Of a DNA stretch of 64,000 nt, positions 43,151 through 50,514 are shown one piece after another; the stretch's first letter is position 1; every line of letters starts with the position of its first letter. Below the pieces are notes generated by a model. It saw only the letters and a list, made by a program, of their open reading frames with translations. It searched no databases and was not told the DNA's origin. Source of the DNA: Pinirhizobacter soli (GTDB lineage: Bacteria; Pseudomonadota; Gammaproteobacteria; Xanthomonadales; Rhodanobacteraceae); contig NZ_JADZLQ010000001.1 of assembly GCF_015905305.1 (NCBI RefSeq), positions 62,001-126,000 on the forward strand, read 5' to 3'. The position numbers and the translations under genes were made by a program.

Positions 43151-43453
43151 TTAGCCATGGTCTGCCCCCGAAACGATGCCATTATGGGCGGTGCGATCGG
43201 CACCCGGCAAATCGTTCCCCTGAGGGCAATTAAAAAACGATTTTCGGTGGCGACCACGCGGATCTTTTTCGGGCGAATTAACAAGCAGGTTATCTAGGGC
43301 ATCACGCCGGTCTAAAACATAATCCTTGACCTGGCCAAAGGCATCGATATCGTCAAACGAATCGCTCTCAGGACCGACCCTGTTAAGCCTCTCCAAAACC
43401 GAATCCCAAACAGCACGACGACGCTCCAAAGTCCTACGTTCTGCAGCTTTCAT
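43151..43453 (-). CDS. Unknown small element protein
   Basis: 100 residues from ATG 43453 (AGGGA 10 nt upstream). The first half is basic and helical ('MKAAERRTLERRRAVWDSVLERLNRV'); the rest is polar, with 'DDIDAFGQVKDYVLDRRDALDNLLVN'. No family recognised. Its TAA (43151-43153) overlaps an ATG at 43156-43158 that becomes the start of the DUF3653-like gene when the element is circular, so the two would be translationally coupled. This arrangement supports the gene being real. Confidence 0.6.
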   Translation of the reverse strand: MKAAERRTLERRRAVWDSVLERLNRVGPESDSFDDIDAFGQVKDYVLDRRDALDNLLVNSPEKDPRGRHRKSFFNCPQGNDLPGADRTAHNGIVSGADHG

Positions 43454-43463
43454 GAGATGATTT

Positions 43464-43537
43464 CCCTGGGGCTACGCCCCGGTTGCGTTAGCAATCGCGG
43501 CACCCGGTCAGGCCTTCAAAACTAGGCCGGGTGCCGC
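43464..43537. repeat. Cluster of inverted repeats between element genes
   Basis: Three hairpins in a row: GGGGC/GCCCC around TAC (43468-43480), TTGC/GCAA around GTTA (43483-43494), and an 11-bp perfect pair GCGGCACCCGG (43497-43507) / CCGGGTGCCGC (43527-43537) with a 19-nt loop. There is no U-tract typical of a terminator on either strand. In an element of filamentous-phage type this would be the place for a replication origin or packaging hairpin. Confidence 0.55.
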
Positions 43538-43551
43538 ACTCTTCGAATCAA

Positions 43552-43890
43552 TCACGGCTTACCGTGACACCTCTTGTACTTCTGGCCACTGCCGCAAGGG
43601 CAGGGGTCGTTGACACCCACTTTAGGTACTTGCAACGGGTCTATACCGGGCCCGGCCTTAGTACGCTTTGGGCCCGCAATAGCATCGACCGCAGCGAACG
43701 CTTTGGCTCCAGAAAGATGGGTTTGAGGGGCTTCAACCCCGACGCCTTGTCGTCCCGGTTGAAGCCCCTTCCTAGCGTCTAGGTAGTCGCGGAGAGCAAC
43801 GCACACCAGGGCGTTGACCGAAAGACCAATAGATGACGCGTAGGCGGTCGCCTCCGCTCTCAGCTCGTCTGGAAACCGAAAAACAGGCAT
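43552..43890 (-). CDS. Ribbon-helix-helix protein with C-terminal SEC-C zinc motif
   Basis: 112 residues from ATG 43890 (AGGAG 8 nt upstream). The N-terminal ~42 residues '[37 protein letters not shown]' fit an Arc/CopG ribbon-helix-helix DNA-binding domain. A ~45-residue linker is followed by '[18 protein letters not shown]', a complete SEC-C zinc-binding motif. It begins 2 bp after the stop of the DUF3653-like gene. The combination suggests a small regulator of the element. A 13-bp perfect inverted repeat lies inside the linker coding region. Confidence 0.72.
   Translation of the reverse strand: MPVFRFPDELRAEATAYASSIGLSVNALVCVALRDYLDARKGLQPGRQGVGVEAPQTHLSGAKAFAAVDAIAGPKRTKAGPGIDPLQVPKVGVNDPCPCGSGQKYKRCHGKP
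43726..43769. repeat. Perfect 13-bp inverted repeat inside a coding sequence
   Basis: AGGGGCTTCAACC (43726-43738) and GGTTGAAGCCCCT (43757-43769) are exact complements around an 18-nt loop. They lie in the linker between the ribbon-helix-helix and SEC-C parts. A strong stem here would be present in the mRNA and in any single-stranded DNA form. Confidence 0.7.
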
Positions 43891-43892
43891 GG

Positions 43893-44600
43893 CTAAATCT
43901 CCTGGGACTCGTTAGAGGCAGGAGGTAGATTACACGGTTTGGGCCCATTTTGGGCCCGATCTAGGGGCTTTAGTCCCTTGTTAACTGTAGGGACAATACC
44001 CAGCGCGATGCTCGGCAAGCCCCATTCTGCCTGGGTTTCCGGCGCTTGGGAAGGCAACAGCCCGGGTTCCTCCGGCGTCGGCAGGGTCCGGCAAGCCGGA
44101 ACCCTGCGAGCCGACGGCGAAGGACCCGGGTCCGCCTGGATGGCCATGCGGCGGAGCGCAGGGGCAAGAAGAGCGGCTAGCTGGAGGATCGCTTCTTGGG
44201 GAGACGGAAGGGCCTCGGTCACCACCGTGGCCTGCACGACTTCGGGTTGAAGCGTCACCGCGGGGCGGTGCCCCACACCCCCTAGAATCCGGCCTTCGTC
44301 ATAGGCACGTCTAAAACACGCGGCCTGATTCTGGGTCAGCCACCAACGGCGCATGCCGCCCTGATCAAAGCGACGGCCATCAGGAGGAAAAAGCCCATTG
44401 CGGTTGATGACCCAGCCTTCCCACTCGGGCTGCAAAGCACCCAAATCGCCGCAACGCAGGATGCGCAACAGGCGAACAACAGCCCTAAGAAAACACCCGT
44501 AGCGGAGGTCCCGGAAGCCCTCGGGGGAGACATGCCAAGTACGCGGCGCGCGGGGCTTAGAGCGACGCCTAGGACCCTCCGTTACTTCGCATAATGTATA
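43893..44600 (-). CDS. DUF3653-like phage gene, start codon removed by integration
   Basis: The frame is open for 235 codons up to a TAA that the chromosomal XerD arm supplies at 44601-44603, and no ATG or GTG occurs in the first 44 codons (TTG 44468 is the first usable start). The coding-like part begins further up, '[47 protein letters not shown]', and resembles phage DUF3653 proteins from memory. In a circular element, base 44600 joins 43135. Then ATG 43156-43158 reads MAKRSQRK and continues in frame through TLCEV (the XerC arm) into this gene, 243 residues in all. The C-terminal half is Pro/Ala-rich. Confidence 0.65.
   Translation of the reverse strand, partial: YTLCEVTEGPRRRSKPRAPRTWHVSPEGFRDLRYGCFLRAVVRLLRILRCGDLGALQPEWEGWVINRNGLFPPDGRRFDQGGMRRWWLTQNQAACFRRAYDEGRILGGVGHRPAVTLQPEVVQATVVTEALPSPQEAILQLAALLAPALRRMAIQADPGPSPSARRVPACRTLPTPEEPGLLPSQAPETQAEWGLPSIALGIVPTVNKGLKPLDRAQNGPKPCNLPPASNESQEI
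44061..44130. repeat. Long imperfect hairpin in the element
   Basis: About 70 nt fold into one extended imperfect stem: CCCGGGT pairs with ACCCGGG at the base, CGTCGGC with GCCGACG in the middle, and CCGGC/GCCGG near a 2-nt loop. It lies in the Pro-rich coding part of the DUF3653-like gene. Filamentous phage packaging signals are long imperfect hairpins, so this is a candidate. Confidence 0.5.
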
Positions 44601-44611
44601 TTATGTAAAAT
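44584..44611 (+). other. dif: Chromosomal dif site (attR), XerCD recombination site
   Basis: XerC arm ACTTCGCATAA (44584-44594), central TGTATA (44595-44600), XerD arm TTATGTAAAAT (44601-44611). The central region is identical to the E. coli dif site, the XerD arm differs at one base, and the inner XerC arm (GCATAA) is conserved. The strand switch of GGGNAGGG motifs at this position supports it. This is where chromosome dimers are resolved. Confidence 0.92.
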
Positions 44612-44706
44612 ACAATAGTAGCCTCTGCTATCAGCGGCCTAACGATTCCAAATTGCCGCCGAACTCAAACTGCTTATGCGAACGCGTATCAATTCCGATA
44701 TCTGGA

Positions 44707-45081
44707 TTACCGCGCGAAAAACAATTGAAGCGTAGTCGCGAGCAAGCTCACGCCAGCAACAATCAGGCTCGCCGTAGCAACGTAATAGTTTCGCTTTGCG
44801 AGCCTGTCCGCCGCCGTGGACAGTCGTTCCTGGGACACAATCTGGCTTTTTGCAAGTTCGACTTGAAGTGCTCCTTTGAGAGCCGTTCGCTTGATTGCAC
44901 TGAAGTCGAGCCGTGCAGGCTCGGTGCCATACCAGGCAATAGCCAGAGCGACGGTCGCTGGCTTGGGCTCCTCGGCCTCGGCGATCTCTCGAATTAATTC
45001 TCCGACAGCCTCGTAGGACCCGGCCGTGGTTAGCCGGGCCACTATCAGCCGGGCATCGTCAATATCTGGACCGATTTCCAT
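44707..45081 (-). CDS. Hypothetical protein with C-terminal membrane anchor
   Basis: 124 residues from ATG 45081, which has a G-rich stretch 10 nt upstream; the open frame continues to 45153 but only through the dispersed repeat. The body is acidic and helical ('YEAVGELIREIAEAEEPKPATVALAIAWYG'). It ends in one hydrophobic segment 'YYVATASLIVAGVSLLATTLQLFF' and Ala-Arg, a tail-anchor-like layout. No family recognised. It lies 95 bp beyond dif. Confidence 0.6.
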   Translation of the reverse strand: MEIGPDIDDARLIVARLTTAGSYEAVGELIREIAEAEEPKPATVALAIAWYGTEPARLDFSAIKRTALKGALQVELAKSQIVSQERLSTAADRLAKRNYYVATASLIVAGVSLLATTLQLFFAR

Positions 45082-45094
45082 ACTTAAGGTTTCC

Positions 45095-45168
45095 CCCTCC
45101 CCCATCGCGCGACCGGGTCCACGGGATCCAGTGAATAGGCCCGCATCGTTCATCCGCCCGATTCGTTT
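45095..45168 (+). repeat. Dispersed repeat, copy 1
   Basis: A ~70-bp unit beginning with a C-rich CCCCTCCCCC, then GCGCGACCGGGTCCACGGG, a TCCAGTGAA core and the tail TTCATCCGCCCGATTCGTTTT. Further copies, all in the same orientation, occur at 48765, 50426 and 62091. The C-rich head contains CCCTCCCC, a FtsK-motif complement. Confidence 0.7.
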
Positions 45169-45388
45169 TTGCTCAGCTCAATCCGATGCAGCGATGGGGC
45201 GTCGCAGCCTGAGAGGCCGATGGGCTTTCGGCGAAGCTGTCGCCAACCCCTGATGACCCGGCGGTCGGCTCCCCCGCGCGACGGCAGCCCCATCGGCCCA
45301 GTCCAGCCGCAAAGCCACTTCATCGTTTTGCGAGCAGATGTTGCTCGCTTTTTCCGTATTCACCACCCGATTGATTAGATGCATCGTT
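45169..45388. other. Intergenic region with a 30-bp methyltransferase relic
   Basis: Bases 45176-45205 are identical to 50673-50702 inside the methyltransferase gene at 50515-51147. As there, they follow a copy of the dispersed repeat, but the ~170 bp between repeat and match are missing. An AGGCCGATGGG / CCCATCGGCC pair (about 45212-45300) could form a large stem. No gene was seen. Confidence 0.55.
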
Positions 45389-45423
45389 CTCCTCGTTCCC
45401 CAACCAACCCACCCAACGAGGAG
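45389..45423 (+). promoter_or_regulatory. Hairpin that would hide the SDR ribosome-binding site
   Basis: CTCCTCGTT (45389-45397) is exactly complementary to AACGAGGAG (45415-45423), which contains the Shine-Dalgarno sequence of the gene starting at 45432. The 17-nt loop is pyrimidine/A-rich and unstructured. Folding would block ribosome access, so translation may be controlled by temperature, a protein or a small RNA. Confidence 0.5.
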
Positions 45424-45431
45424 TACTTAGT

Positions 45432-46178
45432 ATGAAGCTCAAGAACAAAGTCGCTTTTATCACCGGCGGCACGTCAGGTATCGGCCTGGAGGCAGCAAAG
45501 CTCTTTCAGCTCGAGGGCGCCCACGTGGTGCTGGTCGGCTCGAACGAAGATCGTCTGGCGGCCGCGGGTGCTGCCGTCAACGGCAAGGCTCTCCTGATTC
45601 ATGCCGATATCCGCAGGGTCGCAGACATCGAACGCGCGGTTGGCGAGACCAAGGCGACATTCGGCCACATCGACGTCGTGTTCGCGAACGCAGGCGCCAC
45701 GACGGTAGCCCCGCTGGAAGCTGTTACGGAGGAGTACGTCGCCGACAACCTGGCGTTGAACTTCACTGGGACGTTTTTCACGATCCAGAAGACCGCCCCA
45801 CTCATCACCAGGGGTGGAAGCATCATCGTTACGACGTCCTTCTTGAATACGATCGGGTATCCGGGCCTTTCGATCCTGGCGGCGACCAAGGCGGCGACAC
45901 GGTCTCTCGTTCGCACCTTGGGCGCTGAACTTGCGCCCCGCGGCATACGCGTCAATGCCGTCAGCCCCGGCGCCATCGCAACGCCTTTCTACAGCAAGGT
46001 TGGCTTGCCCGACGCGACGCTCCAGGAAGTCGCTGCTGCCATCACGGCGAAGACCGGTCTGAAGCGCTTTGGCGAAGCGGGCGAGGTGGCAAAGGCGGCG
46101 CTCTTCCTGGCAAGCGACGACTCGTCGTACACCACGGGCGCCGAACTGGTGGTTGATGGCGGTCTGACGCAGTTCTGA
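45432..46178 (+). CDS. SDR-family protein lacking the catalytic tyrosine
   Basis: 248 residues. The cofactor loop 'GGTSGIGLEAAKLF', 'NAGATTVAP' and the C-terminal 'YTTGAELVVDGGLTQF' are normal. In the active site the sequence is 'TTSFLNTIGYPGLSILAATKAA', where relatives (including those at 51614 and 54159) have 'AYxASKAA'. The YxxxK tyrosine is therefore leucine, while Ser and Lys remain. It may bind NAD(P)H without normal reductase activity, or act as a regulator. Translation may be gated by the hairpin upstream. Confidence 0.85.
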   Translation: MKLKNKVAFITGGTSGIGLEAAKLFQLEGAHVVLVGSNEDRLAAAGAAVNGKALLIHADIRRVADIERAVGETKATFGHIDVVFANAGATTVAPLEAVTEEYVADNLALNFTGTFFTIQKTAPLITRGGSIIVTTSFLNTIGYPGLSILAATKAATRSLVRTLGAELAPRGIRVNAVSPGAIATPFYSKVGLPDATLQEVAAAITAKTGLKRFGEAGEVAKAALFLASDDSSYTTGAELVVDGGLTQF

Positions 46179-46243
46179 CGTAGCGACGCGAGCCGCACTA
46201 CAGCCCGCCGTCCCGATAGCCATCGCAGACGGCGGATTGCACG

Positions 46244-47164
46244 CTAAATTTCAGGAATGCGCCCAAAGCTGGCGAGCTCAGCGCGAAGCTTCGGTACAGA
46301 AAAATCGACAAAATGTCGAAGCTTGGCGGGCATGATGTGGCGCGAGATATGCACCAGATGCACGGGTAACGGCTCAACTTCGTACGCTTGCAAGATATAT
46401 TGCAATTTCCCAGCCTTCACCGCTTCGTCCACGTCGTGCTCGAGAACGAGCGTCGCGCCGATCCCATCGATGGCGGCGTCTACCCCCGCATCCGGTGATA
46501 GCACAAGCAATCGCGGCACGACCGCAACCGTGAAGGTCTCTTCCGTGTCGGGATTTCGGAAACGCCAGGGCGAAAGATAGGGGCTATCGAATACTGCGCA
46601 GGGAAAATCCCGAAGATCTTCCGGTGTCTCCGGCATACCATGTTTCTTGAGAAGACCCGGGCTGGCCACGACCACGACCCTTAATGTCCCTATGCGCGTC
46701 GCGACCAGGCTGCTATCGCGCAAGCGCCCAATCCGAATGGCGACGTCTGCATGAGCATCGATCAGATCGACGTTTCGGTCCGACTGTAAAAGCCGGATTC
46801 GTACGTCCGGGTACTGTGCCAGAAACTGATCTATGACTGTTAGGACTCTCAATCGCGCAACTTGCACGGGAGTGGCGACGACTAATTCGCCTCGCGGTGT
46901 CCGGAACTCACCAGCGGCACGGCGTTCCTGCTCATCGACCTGCTCCAGGATCTGCTTCGCGGCGGCGACATATTCATTGCCGGCCTCGGTCAGCGTGAGC
47001 TTTCGAGTGGTTCGGACGAGGAGCTTCGTGCCCAGAAGCGCTTCAAGATCGTTGACGTTTCGCGTGAGCGTGGAGACCGGGATCCGCATTCGTCTCGCCG
47101 CAGCCGATAGGCTCCCCAATTCAACCGAGGAGACCAGCATGGCCATTGCTTCGAGTCGGTCCAC
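46244..47164 (-). CDS. LysR-family transcriptional regulator
   Basis: 306 residues from GTG 47164, giving the usual 'DRLEAMAMLVSSVELGSLSAAARRMRIPVSTLTRNVNDLEALLGTKLLVRTTRKLTLTEAG' N terminus; a TTG at 47176 is in frame. The C-terminal effector domain is of the periplasmic-binding type found in the subgroup that controls SDR and efflux genes. It is tail-to-tail with the SDR gene and divergent from the amidohydrolase gene at 47317, so either may be a target. Confidence 0.9.
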   Translation of the reverse strand: MDRLEAMAMLVSSVELGSLSAAARRMRIPVSTLTRNVNDLEALLGTKLLVRTTRKLTLTEAGNEYVAAAKQILEQVDEQERRAAGEFRTPRGELVVATPVQVARLRVLTVIDQFLAQYPDVRIRLLQSDRNVDLIDAHADVAIRIGRLRDSSLVATRIGTLRVVVVASPGLLKKHGMPETPEDLRDFPCAVFDSPYLSPWRFRNPDTEETFTVAVVPRLLVLSPDAGVDAAIDGIGATLVLEHDVDEAVKAGKLQYILQAYEVEPLPVHLVHISRHIMPAKLRHFVDFSVPKLRAELASFGRIPEI

Positions 47165-47316
47165 GTTGCTCGCCAATAATGAGTCGGAAAAGTATACCCA
47201 GCCAGCAGATTGAATCCACCCATGATCGCCGCCCGTCTAGCACAGCCTCTCTTGTCATTGCAACGCTCCGCACGGTAGAAGTGTCACTGACGGTTCGCCA
47301 TGACAGGAGAAGCAGG

Positions 47317-48747
47317 ATGGATGACGAAAAAGGCGGCATCGAATCAGCCACGCCGATACCGATCCGCACGATTTCCGCATCGATCCGGCCAGCCATAACC
47401 TTGGCCGTGCTCCTGTTCTGCGCTTTCGCGCACGCGACTGAACCCGCCACCGACAAAGCGCCGCCGTCCAGCCTTACCCTGTTTCAAGGCGCAACCCTTA
47501 TCGATGGCACGGGCGCTCCCCCGCGGGCCAACATGGACGTCCTCGTCGAAGGTGAACGTATCCTCCGCGTCATGCCGGACTCCGAACTGGAGCCAACGCT
47601 CCGTGCCAAAGCAAAAGTAATCGATCTGCACGGACAATTCCTGATGCCAGGAATGATCGACGCGCACGTCCATCTGGCCACCCCGCCGAATAGGCGGCAG
47701 GCCGAAGCGATCCTGCGGCGCGACCTGTACGGAGGCGTGACGGCGGTTCGCGACATGGCCGACGACCTTCGCCCGGTGGCGGAGCTCACCCGTGCCAGCC
47801 TGGTCGGCGAGATCCCCGCTCCCGACATCTACTATGCCGCGCTGATGGCCGGTCCCGCCTTCTTCACGGACGAGCGCGCCGGCCAGGTTTCCGCGGGCGG
47901 CACGCCGGGCCACGTGCCCTGGATGCAGGCCATCACTAAAGACACCGATCTGCCCCTGGCGGTTGCGCGAGCGCAAGGGACCTGGGCGACGGCGATCAAG
48001 CTTTACGCCGACCTCCCTGCCGATCTCGCCGCACGGATCACGACCGAAGCGCATCGACAGGGGCTACTGGTGTGGGCCCACGCAACGCCCTATCCCGCCA
48101 AACCCTCGGACATGGTGGCAGCGGGAGTCGACGCGATCTCGCATGCCTGTTTGCTCATCCGCGAGCCCGACGCGCATGTCCCTGGCTGGAACGAGCCGCA
48201 TGCGCCTGTCGACCTGAAGCGATTTCGTCACGGCGACAATCCGGCGTTGGCTCGTCTTTTCAAGGAAATGGTGCGGCGAGGCACCATCCTCGATGCCACG
48301 CTTTGGGCCTACAGTTCAGATACGTCTGGTTCAACCACCATGCCTCCCCTACCCCCGGGTAGCTGCGACGACACGGTGGGCGGTGCGATCACTGGCCAGG
48401 CTTACCGCGCCGGCGTATCGATCGATGCGGGAACCGACTTCACCGCTGACTGGACCGATCCATGGCCGGATCTGTTTCACGAACTCGCCACGATGGCGAC
48501 CAAAGCCGGCATGCCGAACGATGCGATCCTGAAATCGGCCACGCTCATCAGTGCCCAAGCGGCAGGCCAGCAGCGCGATATGGGCAGCATCGAGCCAGGC
48601 AAACTCGCCAACATGGTGGTGTTCACCCGCAATCCGCTTGCGGACCTGAAGAATCTTAAGTCCGTGCTGATGACCGTTAAGCGCGGTCGCGTCTATGCGC
48701 GGGGTGCGTTTGTACCTTTGGTTAAGGACGACATTACCGATAGGTGA
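47317..48747 (+). CDS. Exported amidohydrolase
   Basis: 476 residues from ATG 47317 (AGGAGA 7 nt upstream). A hydrophobic signal segment, 'PAITLAVLLFCAFAHA', lies unusually far in (about residues 25-40). Amidohydrolase marks: 'VIDLHGQFLMPGMIDAHVHL', 'AIKLYADLP' (Lys ligand), 'GLLVWAHATPYPA', 'DAISHACLL', 'SIDAGTDFTADW' and 'GSIEPGKLANMVVFTRNPL'. Same superfamily as the gene at 35599 but only distantly similar. Substrate unknown. Divergent LysR gene. Confidence 0.85.
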   Translation: MDDEKGGIESATPIPIRTISASIRPAITLAVLLFCAFAHATEPATDKAPPSSLTLFQGATLIDGTGAPPRANMDVLVEGERILRVMPDSELEPTLRAKAKVIDLHGQFLMPGMIDAHVHLATPPNRRQAEAILRRDLYGGVTAVRDMADDLRPVAELTRASLVGEIPAPDIYYAALMAGPAFFTDERAGQVSAGGTPGHVPWMQAITKDTDLPLAVARAQGTWATAIKLYADLPADLAARITTEAHRQGLLVWAHATPYPAKPSDMVAAGVDAISHACLLIREPDAHVPGWNEPHAPVDLKRFRHGDNPALARLFKEMVRRGTILDATLWAYSSDTSGSTTMPPLPPGSCDDTVGGAITGQAYRAGVSIDAGTDFTADWTDPWPDLFHELATMATKAGMPNDAILKSATLISAQAAGQQRDMGSIEPGKLANMVVFTRNPLADLKNLKSVLMTVKRGRVYARGAFVPLVKDDITDR

Positions 48748-48764
48748 CTTGGCGAGAGTGCCCG

Positions 48765-48802
48765 ATCGCGCGAGCGGGTCCACGGGATCCAGTGAATAGG
48801 CC
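48765..48802 (+). repeat. Dispersed repeat, copy 2 (partial)
   Basis: Only the middle of the unit is present (GCGCGAGCGGGTCCACGGG and the TCCAGTGAATAGGCC core). The C-rich head and the CCGCCCGATTCG tail are missing. Confidence 0.65.
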
Positions 48803-48834
48803 TGTTGGCCCTAATATCCGCTATGGCACCGGCG

Positions 48835-49257
48835 TCAAAAAGTCTGCCTCAGACTGAAGTAGCCACGCTGAGTGCTTCCAAATTGCCCAAAGGTGCGGTA
48901 CTTACCTATAACTGTGGGACCGTTCAATGCTCCCTCCAGCAAAAGATATGCATCGCACATTTCGTTGCGACCGATAGTGAGTTGCTGGTTCTCTATTCGA
49001 TAAGCGAGCGGGTCAGACGCCGGAAAGAAATTCTCATCTAGAGTTGACGCGGAATCTACCTTTACAACCTTCCAGTCTCCTCCCAAACAAGATCTGGCGG
49101 TCTCGTCTGTGAACTCAACCTTGAGCGTTGCAATTGCACGGTGCTCGGGGTTCTCCACGGACAGCGCCCACTTCCCTAGCAGGGTGCTACCGCACGCTGC
49201 AGAAGAAACGAAAGCACTCGCTGCAATAAACACTGATCGAAGAGATGATCTCGTCAT
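48835..49257 (-). CDS. Small secreted protein, hypothetical
   Basis: 140 residues from ATG 49257; the frame extends to 49317 without a better start. N terminus 'MTRSSLRSVFIAASAFVSSAACGS' is a signal peptide, perhaps a lipoprotein (SAAC). The mature part looks like a small beta-barrel: 'LLGKWALSVENPEHRAIATLKVEFTDETARSCLGGDWKVVKVD', ending 'YRIENQQLTIGRNEMCDAYLLLEG...GYFSL'. A truncated second copy of the C-terminal half lies at 52842-53069. No named family was recognised. Confidence 0.7.
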   Translation of the reverse strand: MTRSSLRSVFIAASAFVSSAACGSTLLGKWALSVENPEHRAIATLKVEFTDETARSCLGGDWKVVKVDSASTLDENFFPASDPLAYRIENQQLTIGRNEMCDAYLLLEGALNGPTVIGKYRTFGQFGSTQRGYFSLRQTF

Positions 49258-49365
49258 AAGCCAAACTCCAGAAAGCTCGCCGCGAAGGTTTCCGGTACGG
49301 CCGGTGCCGGTTGTCAATATACATGCCGCCGGATCATGCCTCCCGGCAGCCCACGCTCCTCATCT

Positions 49366-50121
49366 TCAATGCATTTGTGAGGAATCTAGCGAACTCTTTA
49401 CCCACTGCGCGATGCTCCCCTCGGTAACCGTCCGGCTAGTTGGCGCCTTGATAGGCCCAATTTTCATCGCAACGACGCTACCTTTGTCGTCTATCAACAC
49501 CATTGTCGGTACTGCCGGTAGATCGAGACTTTGAAAAAGCGAGGCCGCATTTGCCGCTATGGACCAAGAGAAATGCTTATTGAGGGCGAGGTCGCGAATG
49601 TAAATATCGGGATCTGGGGAGACCGCAAGTGTTTGAACTTCCGGGTGCGCCACTTTGTATGCATTCAACGCAGGTATTTCCTCTATGCATGGTCCGCATC
49701 CATAGCCGAAAAAGTCGACAAGCGTCAGTTTCCCCTTGAACATCGAATTGGATAGGTGCTGACCTTCCAATGTCACCAGCGTGAACTCCGGCATAGCTTG
49801 TCCTATCTTCACATTGCTAGCGCGTTCCCCTGCTTGTGAACTAGCGCCCCACAACACGGGTTCACCGCTCACGACGACCAGTTTTCCGTTATAGGTGGGC
49901 TCTACCGCGTAATAAGGCTTGCCGTGACTCGCGGCTTGCAGGAAGTCCTGCTCGCTTATAGGTAAGCCATCCGCGGTACGAAAATAGAGACTTATAGATT
50001 TATCGACGTTTGCAACATGACGAATAGCCGCTTCATCGACAGGTGCGCTCAAAACGAGACCTGGGCGCGCAATGGCTAGGGCAGTAATAAGAAACGATGC
50101 TACAGCTCGATAATTCATCAT
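49366..50121 (-). CDS. TlpA-like exported thioredoxin-fold protein
   Basis: 251 residues from ATG 50121 (GGAG 9 nt upstream; ATG 50130 in frame is too close to it). Signal peptide 'VASFLITALAIARPGLVLSA'. Residues ~30-95 resemble the N-terminal domain of DsbC/ScsB-like proteins ('YYAVEPTYNGKLVVVSGEPVLW'). The thioredoxin domain follows: 'MPEFTLVTLEGQHLSNSMFKGKLTLVDFFGYGCGPCIEEIPAL', with active-site CGPC, and cis-Pro in 'LPAVPTMVLIDDKG'. A periplasmic disulfide reductase or oxidase. Base composition is more A+T-rich than the neighbours, which hints at transfer. Confidence 0.83.
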   Translation of the reverse strand: MMNYRAVASFLITALAIARPGLVLSAPVDEAAIRHVANVDKSISLYFRTADGLPISEQDFLQAASHGKPYYAVEPTYNGKLVVVSGEPVLWGASSQAGERASNVKIGQAMPEFTLVTLEGQHLSNSMFKGKLTLVDFFGYGCGPCIEEIPALNAYKVAHPEVQTLAVSPDPDIYIRDLALNKHFSWSIAANAASLFQSLDLPAVPTMVLIDDKGSVVAMKIGPIKAPTSRTVTEGSIAQWVKSSLDSSQMH

Positions 50122-50425
50122 GTCACTCATCTCCGATCCACAGATAAGAAATCAACGCCCGTCGTGCAATCCACGCTGCTGTGATGGCGACGTCCGCTTT
50201 GCGTCGTTAGCGACCTAACCGGGCGCATCATAGCCCGCTGCTCCCGGCAAGCACTATTCAGCGCTGAAATTTCCCCGTGCGAGGGTTGTGAGAGCATTGT
50301 GGGAGTTCGCAGCCCCGCCGGAGCGGGGCCTTGATGTTGGCTGGGAGAAGCAGGATCCATCTGGCCAGGCCGGGTGGATGGACGCATGGAACGCGTGGAA
50401 GTGTTTTTGGACAATACCGGTCGCT
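50122..50425. other. Intergenic region with REP-like GC hairpin
   Basis: No gene was recognised. A GCCCCGC/GCGGGGC stem around CGGA lies at about 50312-50329, after a GTGGGAG motif, in the style of the REP-like repeats common in these genomes. The rest reads like fragments of non-coding repeat sequence leading into dispersed repeat copy 3. Confidence 0.45.
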
Positions 50426-50499
50426 CCCCTCCCCCATCGCGCGACCGGGTCCACGGGCTCCAGTGAAGGCCCGCATCATTCATCCGCCCGATTCGTTTT
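50426..50499 (+). repeat. Dispersed repeat, copy 3
   Basis: Full-length copy with C-rich head, GCGCGACCGGGTCCACGGG, CTCCAGTGAAGG core and the tail ending GATTCGTTTT. It lies next to the 3' end of the methyltransferase gene, as copy 1 lies next to the methyltransferase relic. Confidence 0.7.
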
Positions 50500-50514
50500 C
50501 GGCGCCGGGACCTT

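Larger units (their letters stand above)
43118..44611. mobile_element. Small dif-integrated element (IMEX), 1,466 bp, likely filamentous-phage derived
   Basis: It is bounded by the two dif-like sites; one element unit runs 43135-44600. It holds three minus-strand genes: a DUF3653-like gene, a ribbon-helix-helix/SEC-C gene and an unknown gene. It also has several strong inverted repeats. There is no integrase, so it must rely on host XerC/XerD. No replication initiator, coat or Zot-like gene is present, so it is either a satellite or a deletion product of a filamentous phage. On circularisation its genes become one continuous coupled operon (see the gene at 43893-44600). Confidence 0.75.

Noticed and set aside
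43152-44530. CRISPR array or transposon as explanation for the hairpin-rich segment
   Set aside because: There is no repeat-spacer periodicity, no transposase gene and no terminal inverted repeats; the dif-like boundaries explain it better.
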